Assembly (NCBI GenBank): GCA_020073495.1
Contig: JAIQFD010000003.1
Span: forward strand, 62,001 to 126,000
Source: Terriglobia bacterium
GTDB taxonomy: Bacteria; Acidobacteriota; Terriglobia; Terriglobales; Acidobacteriaceae
DNA: 64,000 bases
Reading direction: 5' to 3'
Position numbers and translations under genes: made by a program. The notes under the pieces were generated by a model. It saw nothing but the letters and a program-made list of their open reading frames with translations. It was not told the DNA's origin and ran no database searches. Shown one piece after another: positions 59,120 to 64,000 of the stretch (position 1 is its first letter; each line of letters starts with the position of its first letter).

Positions 59120-61885
59120 CTAGACGCCGACCCCGGCGGCGCGGGCGGCGAGACGCTCGCGGGCGTGCCGGGCGGCCTCGCGCACTATCGGGTCCGGAGC
59201 GGAGATGCAAGCATCCAGGTGCTGCGCCAGCGATACCAGCCCCAGGCTGCCGATGGCGCGGGCGCCGCAGGCGCGCAGCCAGGGATCATCACTGGTGATG
59301 AGAAGCGCTACCGCGGTCTCCTGGTCGGGTACGCCGGCATGCACGATGCGATCCGCGAGCTTGACGCGCTCGTCCAAAGACACTTCGCTGTCCAGCAGGG
59401 GAACCAGGATCTTCCGCAGTTGCGGCTTCAGGATGTTGTCCAGGAATTCCATCGCGTTGTCGTGGACGATGTGATCGCTCGACTGCAGGCCAAAATAGGC
59501 GCTGTGCAGGTCGTGCCGAGGATAGAGCAGCCCGAGCAGGCGAAAGATGCGCTCACGCTCGTGATCCAAGGACTTGCGCATCGCGTCAAGCGCTGAGTCG
59601 TCGAGCTCGGCGGCGAGGCGATGGAGCACCTGGTGCGAGCGATAGTGGCCCAGGACCTCAGCGGCAAGGATGCTCTCGATGGTTGGTTCGTCGATGTTCA
59701 CGTTCGGCCGCTGCTGGCGGAGCTTATTGAGCGCCGAGATCACGTGGAAGCGCACGGTCGCGTCGCGCTCCAGCAGGTTTTCGACGAGAACATGCGCGGC
59801 TTCGTCGCTGCCGATCTTCAGCAGAACCTCGGGAAGCTCCTGGCGAACGCTGGCGGGGATGGAGGGGTCGCTCAGGTAGTCTCGGATATTGCCAACCGCG
59901 GTATTGCCGTAGGATGCGAGCGCGTCAGCGGCATCATTCCCGACGACCGGGTCCGTCAAATGACCCACCAGTTCCGGGACGAAGCGGCGATTGCGCAGCT
60001 TGGCCGCGGAACGGAACACCTCACGGAGGACATCGTGGTCGGAATCCCCAAGCAACGCCTGTAGCTGCGGCTCAAAGTGAAGGGGCAGCTCGCCCAGCAG
60101 GCGGGCGGCTTCGCGTCGCGCCGGGCGGGTCTCTGCGCCGTGGCTGGCGATCATCCCGTCGAGGATCCCTTGCACCGCCTCCAAGCTCTGGTTTGGACCG
60201 GGGCGCGCCAGGAACGCGGCCACGCCGGAGCGGATGGAGAACTCGGGGAATTCGCCAAGCTCCTGGATAGTGGTGAGAGGATCGATATCGGAGTGACGCG
60301 AGAGGAAGAGCAAAGCTTCGGTGCGGACGCCAAGGTCGGGGTCGCGCAGCAGCTCGCGAACGCGTGGAATGACCGACGTGTCCGCGGCCGCGTGCAGCAG
60401 CGCCAGAGCCTTGTAACGGACCTGGGCGGCAGGGTGGCCGAGGAGCTTGCGCACCGCCGGGTGGATGTTGTGCTCACCTTCCACGCTGAGCAGGTCGAGG
60501 CCGTACAGCACGTCCTGAGGATCGGAGGAGGCGAGCTTGGCCTCGATGATGTCGCTCGTCGAACGGTCAAGGACGGGAGCGGCCGCGCGCTCGGTATCGA
60601 GGCGGTGCTGCTGGATGCTATCGCGCAAGGTGATCACGTACTCGCGGCGGGCGACGATGGCGGCTGCCAACCATGCCGAGATCAGCACCATTGACACCCA
60701 GCTCATGCTGCGCGCCGATATGTGCAGAGTGGAAGCGCAGATCAATACCGCGATACCGGCGAGTCCATCGCCGGAGCGCCAGATCACGGTATCGATGAAC
60801 GACTTCACCTGCATCTTCAGGCGCGGGGCGACGGGAAGATAAAGAAGCTCGACCGTGGACTTGTCGATGGAGTAGCGCAAGACCTGGTCGGTGCTCTTCA
60901 GGACCAGCACCGAGAACAACGTGCCCATCACCAGCACCCCGGCGCTGCTGGCTAGTAAGGCGAGCGGCACCAGCATCAGGGCCAGACCGATGCCGAAGCG
61001 GCGCAGCAAGCGTGTGGTAAGGAAGAGCTGGAACACGAAGCACAACAAGCCAGCGTAGAAATTGAAATCCGCGAAGAAGACGGCGAGCTGATCCTTGTGC
61101 ACCAGAAACTGCTTGGCGATGGCCTTGAATTGCCAGCCGGTCATGGTGGTCGCGTAGGACGAAAGAAAGATCAGTGTTGCCACCGAGCGCAGGTATTTGG
61201 CGCCCCAAACCAGGCGAAGGCTCTCCATGAAATTGGGAGTGGCCTTTTGGCCGCCTAGGTAGGTTGCGGCGCCGAGGGTCTTCTCACGGAGGTGCTGGCG
61301 CTGGATCAAGACCACCATCCCGGCGGAGAGCGCGACGAAGATGGCCATGCCGAGGAGCAGGGCCTCTGTCCCGAAGACCCGCACGACAGCCTTGCAGAAA
61401 AATCCGGCGAAGATCCATCCCGCGATGCCGCCACTGCCCAGCAACCCGAATACGCGCTTGGCCTCGCGCGTGGTGAGGACGTAGTTGGCCAGCGTCCACA
61501 CCTGCGCCGGCGCCAGCACGCCGAAGATCCCGGCCCAGACGTAGAAAACCGGGAAAAGCCAGGGCCAGTGGAAGTACTTCACGAGAATCCAGAACAGCAC
61601 GCTGTGCAGGGAGAAGAACAGCAGGCTGGCGACCAGCAGCCGGGGCAGGTCCATGTGCCTGCCGATGCGAACATATCCGGCAACGACGAACCCGACCAGC
61701 ACCGCGACGGAGATGTCCACGTAGGGAAGCTGGTCGGCGCGGAAGCGGTCAAGGAAAAGGGCGTCGCGCGCGATCTTCGCGACCACGTAGGTGGTGATCA
61801 CGAGAAATAGATGGACGAAGAGCAGCCCGCCCCGGGCAAGATCCCCTTCACGCAGGTTCAGAACACGTTGCAGTAATCGGGCCAT
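59120..61885 (-). CDS. NTT/MFS-like transporter fused to a HEAT-repeat domain
   Basis: The product has 921 residues. Residues ~15-425 contain about twelve membrane helices of NTT (ATP/ADP translocase) or MFS type ('LLFVHLFLVITTYVVAKIAR', 'VFYVWAGIFGVLAPAQVWTL', 'KSTVELLYLPVAPRLKMQVK'). The last segment recalls the NTT motif region. Residues ~450-915 are HEAT or armadillo-like repeats ('AAQVRYKALALLHAAADTSV', 'RPARREAARLLGELPLHFEP', 'NDAADALASYGNTAVGNIRD'). The soluble part probably regulates transport or binds a partner. A small gene lies 12 bases upstream. Confidence 0.88.
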   Translation of the reverse strand: MARLLQRVLNLREGDLARGGLLFVHLFLVITTYVVAKIARDALFLDRFRADQLPYVDISVAVLVGFVVAGYVRIGRHMDLPRLLVASLLFFSLHSVLFWILVKYFHWPWLFPVFYVWAGIFGVLAPAQVWTLANYVLTTREAKRVFGLLGSGGIAGWIFAGFFCKAVVRVFGTEALLLGMAIFVALSAGMVVLIQRQHLREKTLGAATYLGGQKATPNFMESLRLVWGAKYLRSVATLIFLSSYATTMTGWQFKAIAKQFLVHKDQLAVFFADFNFYAGLLCFVFQLFLTTRLLRRFGIGLALMLVPLALLASSAGVLVMGTLFSVLVLKSTDQVLRYSIDKSTVELLYLPVAPRLKMQVKSFIDTVIWRSGDGLAGIAVLICASTLHISARSMSWVSMVLISAWLAAAIVARREYVITLRDSIQQHRLDTERAAAPVLDRSTSDIIEAKLASSDPQDVLYGLDLLSVEGEHNIHPAVRKLLGHPAAQVRYKALALLHAAADTSVIPRVRELLRDPDLGVRTEALLFLSRHSDIDPLTTIQELGEFPEFSIRSGVAAFLARPGPNQSLEAVQGILDGMIASHGAETRPARREAARLLGELPLHFEPQLQALLGDSDHDVLREVFRSAAKLRNRRFVPELVGHLTDPVVGNDAADALASYGNTAVGNIRDYLSDPSIPASVRQELPEVLLKIGSDEAAHVLVENLLERDATVRFHVISALNKLRQQRPNVNIDEPTIESILAAEVLGHYRSHQVLHRLAAELDDSALDAMRKSLDHERERIFRLLGLLYPRHDLHSAYFGLQSSDHIVHDNAMEFLDNILKPQLRKILVPLLDSEVSLDERVKLADRIVHAGVPDQETAVALLITSDDPWLRACGARAIGSLGLVSLAQHLDACISAPDPIVREAARHARERLAARAAGVGV

Positions 61886-61897
61886 GGGGACGAGGGC

Positions 61898-62080
61898 CTA
61901 CTTTGCCGGGACTACCTCCGCCGTAGCATCCGTGTACGAGTAGAGGACATTGTTCTCCCCATTCTCCCGGATCAGCTTTTCGGCGTAGGCCACCAGCTTC
62001 TGCCACCGCTTGAACAGTGAGTCGATCTCCTCTATGCGCAGGAAGGCCTTGAGATTTTCACGTAGCTCAGGCTCGCTCAT
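61898..62080 (-). CDS. 60-residue hypothetical protein upstream of the transporter
   Basis: It reads 'MSEPELRENLKAFLRIEEID', 'SLFKRWQKLVAYAEKLIREN' and 'GENNVLYSYTDATAEVVPAK'. It is mostly helical and charged. The stop lies 12 bases before the transporter start, so cotranscription is likely. No family is recognised. Confidence 0.6.
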   Translation of the reverse strand: MSEPELRENLKAFLRIEEIDSLFKRWQKLVAYAEKLIRENGENNVLYSYTDATAEVVPAK

Positions 62081-62185
62081 CGATTGCAGATTCTGCCACA
62101 GACGGTAGGAAGCTGGGCAGGGATTCTGTCGGCGATGCAGGGCAATGTCAAGCCGGGAACCGGGATCAGCGACTGACGACGGGCA

Positions 62186-62224
62186 GAAAAAAGCCCAGGT
62201 ACCCCTTTCGGAAATGCCTGGGCT
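62186..62224 (-). terminator. rho-independent terminator of the SYLF gene
   Basis: On the minus strand AGCCCAGG and CCTGGGCT form an 8-bp stem, followed by TTTTTT. It begins 9 bases after the stop. Confidence 0.85.
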
Positions 62225-62232
62225 GCTTGTGG

Positions 62233-62967
62233 TTACTTTTCGGCGCGCAGCGACTTGGGATCGGACAGGTTCTTCGGTGAATGCCGGTTGAGGGTGGAAA
62301 CCAAGGCGCTGCCGCCGGCAGGTACGCCCGTGCCGCCACGCACGATCTCGCGCGCCGTCAGCTTGCGGCCGTAGATCTTCCGGTTCGCGCTGTTGTCCTG
62401 GCGCAGAGTCGAGCCTTCCAGCGAGATTCCCGCGAAGAGTCCGCGCGAGCGCGAGTAAGAGAGGATCTCCGCGCGCATGAAAGCGTCGGTGGCGGCGGTG
62501 GCGTCGCGGCCCTTGGGTCCAGCGGCAGCGGAAGCGTCCGCACCCAGCTTGACCTTGCTCTTCAGCAGCGACTCGACGCCGTGCGCATTCATTACGAGCA
62601 GCACGAAGTCAGTCGCCTGGCCGCCGAGCTGGAGGCCGATATTGGCGCCCTCCAGGGCGTACATAGCCGGCGCACTCCAGGGACCGGTGAAGGCTGCGCC
62701 GGTGCGGCAACTCATCGCGCCGCGCCCGTAGCTTCCGCCAACTCCGATCGCGAACTTCAGGGTGGAGGGGATCACCACCACGCACTCGGCCTTGTTCAGA
62801 AGGTCGGGCGGAATGGCGTCGGGGATGTCCAGCACTTCCTGCAAAACCTCACCGGAGGCCTTCAGGCGCTCTTGTTCCTTCTCGCTCTTGTCCTTGGCGA
62901 ACGCACTCGGAATGAGCAGGACAAGAACAGTGATCACAGTCAAAGTTTTCTTCATCATGATTGTCAT
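62233..62967 (-). CDS. exported SYLF (Ysc84) lipid-binding protein
   Basis: GGAG lies 7 bases before ATG 62967, giving 244 residues. The signal peptide ends near residue 24 ('LTVITVLVLLIPSAFAKD'). The SYLF domain follows: 'VLDIPDAIPPDLLNKAECVV', 'LKFAIGVGGSYGRGAMSCR', 'GLQLGGQATDFVLLVMN', 'LGADASAAAGP' and 'SRSRGLFAGISLEGSTLRQD'. Members bind phosphoinositides or other lipids; bacterial ones are secreted proteins of unclear role. Confidence 0.93.
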   Translation of the reverse strand: MTIMMKKTLTVITVLVLLIPSAFAKDKSEKEQERLKASGEVLQEVLDIPDAIPPDLLNKAECVVVIPSTLKFAIGVGGSYGRGAMSCRTGAAFTGPWSAPAMYALEGANIGLQLGGQATDFVLLVMNAHGVESLLKSKVKLGADASAAAGPKGRDATAATDAFMRAEILSYSRSRGLFAGISLEGSTLRQDNSANRKIYGRKLTAREIVRGGTGVPAGGSALVSTLNRHSPKNLSDPKSLRAEK

Positions 62968-63130
62968 TAGACAGCTCCGGACTGGATATGGTTGTGTGAT
63001 TCGGTTCACTGGGCAAGTGCCTGTGGGACACAGGGGGAACGCGAAATCGGCCGTAACCCTGTTGGCCCATGGACAACTTTTGGGCATGGGCCGAAATAAG
63101 CAGTTTAGAATGTAAGGAATAGATGGAAAC

Positions 63131-63207
63131 GGGCGCGTAGCTCAATCGGATAGAGCACCGGCCTTCTAAGCCGGGGGTTGCTGGTTCAAGTCCAGCCGCG
63201 CCTACCA
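63131..63207 (+). tRNA. tRNA-Arg (TCT)
   Basis: Acceptor GGGCGCG pairs with CGCGCCT, then A and an encoded CCA. The anticodon arm is CCGGC-CTTCTAA-GCCGG, giving anticodon TCT. Confidence 0.96.
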
Positions 63208-63345
63208 GAAAAACAGTACTCAGTACTCAGTACCCAGTACTCAGTGAACTCCCGCCGCTGCACGCCTCACGATTAAGTCGGTCGCACCTGTTGTGGCGCT
63301 ACCCGCTTCAGCCTTGCAGGGCTTTGGCGACTGTCTGGCTCTGTT
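63208..63345. repeat. simple repeat after tRNA-Arg
   Basis: Tandem AGTACTCAGT/AGTACCCAGT units lie at 63215-63245. They resemble the TACTGAGTAC strings in the direct repeats at 20590 and 21970. No gene is seen. Confidence 0.55.
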
Positions 63346-63629
63346 CAGCGGATCTCGCCGCCGATGAATTCGACGCCAATGGTACGTTCGCGACGGGAGC
63401 GGATGATGACCTCCAGCGTGTGGGTCACGTCGCTCTTGGGCTCGATGATCTCGATGCGCAGGCGGCGCCCCGCCGGCATCTGCTCCGCGACCAGGTTCGA
63501 GGCGGCCGCGATCTGCATGCCTCCGCCCCCCACGCTGCGGACCTTGCCCAGCGTCTGCCCGGATTCGTCCACGGCGTAGGCGTCGTCGGAGAGGTCAAGG
63601 CGCGGGAATTTGCGGCGTTCTTTGGACAT
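63345..63629 (-). CDS. PilZ-domain protein
   Basis: The product has 94 residues. The c-di-GMP motifs are 'RRKFPRLDLSD' (RxxxR) at the start and 'VRSVGGGGMQIAA', where the second motif (D/N-x-S-x-x-G) is altered to 'SVGGGGM'. The beta-barrel continues with 'RLRIEIIEPKSDVTHTLEV' and 'RTIGVEFIG'. It probably binds c-di-GMP, perhaps weakly because the second motif is imperfect. The protein stands alone. Confidence 0.82.
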   Translation of the reverse strand: MSKERRKFPRLDLSDDAYAVDESGQTLGKVRSVGGGGMQIAAASNLVAEQMPAGRRLRIEIIEPKSDVTHTLEVIIRSRRERTIGVEFIGGEIR

Positions 63630-63707
63630 GAGAGTTCACTCGCAGCGTAATGCAGACGAGCACACTAAAGAAACAGTTTCCGGCGCTGGTGTGCGACTGT
63701 GTGCGGC

Positions 63708-63795
63708 TTCAGATCCTTCGCGGCTGCGCCGCTCAGGATGACCGCGGCGGGCTCCCGCTCGTTTTTGGGACGCGCTCACGCCCGCCAACCGCGGT
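63708..63795. repeat. relative of the 85-bp element
   Basis: GATCCTTCGCGGCTGCGCCG, CTCAGGATGACCGCGG, GCGGGCTCCCGCTCG and GCGCTCACGCCCGCCAA occur in the same order as at 28753 and 34633. Confidence 0.65.
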
Positions 63796-64000
63796 CACTT
63801 GCCCAGGACCAGCTTGGCGATAGTCTGGAGCTGCATGTTGCTGGTGCCCTCGTAGATCTTGCCGATCTTCGAGTCGCGGAAGTACTTCTCGACCGGGTAG
63901 TCCTTGGTGAAGCCGTATCCGCCGTAGATCTCGACGGCGAGTGAAGTGACCCGTTCGGCGACCTGCGAGGAGTACAGCTTGGTCATGGCCGCTTCCTTCA
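63795..64000 (-). CDS. acyl-CoA dehydrogenase, C-terminal part (start beyond window)
   Basis: The reading frame enters from the window edge and ends at 63795. The last ~68 codons read '[20 protein letters not shown]', '[20 protein letters not shown]' and '[20 protein letters not shown]'. This is the conserved C-terminal region of acyl-CoA dehydrogenases: the Gly-Gly-x-Gly-Phe turn and the EGT(S/N) FAD-contact motif. Confidence 0.93.
   Translation of the reverse strand, partial: KEAAMTKLYSSQVAERVTSLAVEIYGGYGFTKDYPVEKYFRDSKIGKIYEGTSNMQLQTIAKLVLGK

Overview
The window is about 64 kb of GC-rich bacterial DNA, best read as a chromosome piece from an Acidobacteriota member (Terriglobia/Koribacteraceae-like soil lineage). 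The evidence is a VWFA-related protein of the acidobacterial type (24077-25219), a Ser/Thr kinase fused to a TolB-like module and TPRs, lactonase-type beta-propeller lipoproteins, DUF4082 and choice-of-anchor surface proteins, SYLF and YceI proteins, and many dispersed palindromic repeats. No rRNA, phage block, CRISPR array or complete insertion sequence is seen. Three tRNA genes are present: His (14576-14651, minus), Pro (28676-28752, plus) and Arg (63131-63207, plus).

Layout. 1-7.4 kb: two large exported minus-strand proteins, an 11-repeat IPT/TIG lipoprotein cut by the window edge and a beta-helix/DUF4082 protein with recent internal duplications. 7.5-7.9 kb: remains of a sugar epimerase gene. 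8-14 kb: signalling and envelope genes (kinase-TPR, membrane protein, FHA-GAF-SpoIIE phosphatase). 14-17.6 kb: tRNA-His, JAMM protease, phosphoesterase, BON and a secreted protein. 17.5-22.5 kb: a plastic zone with a methyltransferase between two copies of the preceding gene's 3' end, a radical SAM gene of lower GC, a direct repeat pair, a 20-residue peptide behind a structured leader, an IS1595-type transposase remnant and a PD-(D/E)XK protein. 22.7-28.6 kb: ordinary small genes plus a nucleotide-sugar dehydrogenase homologue lacking its catalytic cysteine.

28.7-38.8 kb is the most unusual region. Directly after tRNA-Pro lie five copies of a ~160-bp repeat, with a sixth remnant, separated by segments of 1.1-3.9 kb with unrelated cargo. 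The first copy starts with a perfect 24-bp duplicate of the tRNA 3' end. Every full copy holds a GC-rich hairpin, and other hairpins nearby keep the same shoulders but change stem sequence with pairing preserved. The first three segments begin at the repeat edge with what look like C-terminal pieces of larger proteins, each followed by a tightly coupled exported or membrane gene. The last two carry a MOSC protein and a GntR/ABC operon. I read it as a tRNA-anchored cassette array. No recombinase is in the window, so the mechanism is open.

39-64 kb is ordinary chromosome: beta-propeller proteins, an outer-membrane barrel, a divergent malate synthase homologue, a SulP-STAS-cNMP transporter, PhoU and an orphan PstS with a possible Pho box, a DMT transporter, a hemolysin III protein, FmdB-like zinc ribbon, alpha/beta hydrolase, ABC-F ATPase, an NTT/MFS-like transporter fused to HEAT repeats, a SYLF protein, PilZ protein and the end of an acyl-CoA dehydrogenase. 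Starts were chosen from Shine-Dalgarno sites and signal peptides. Family assignments come from reading translations without database searches.
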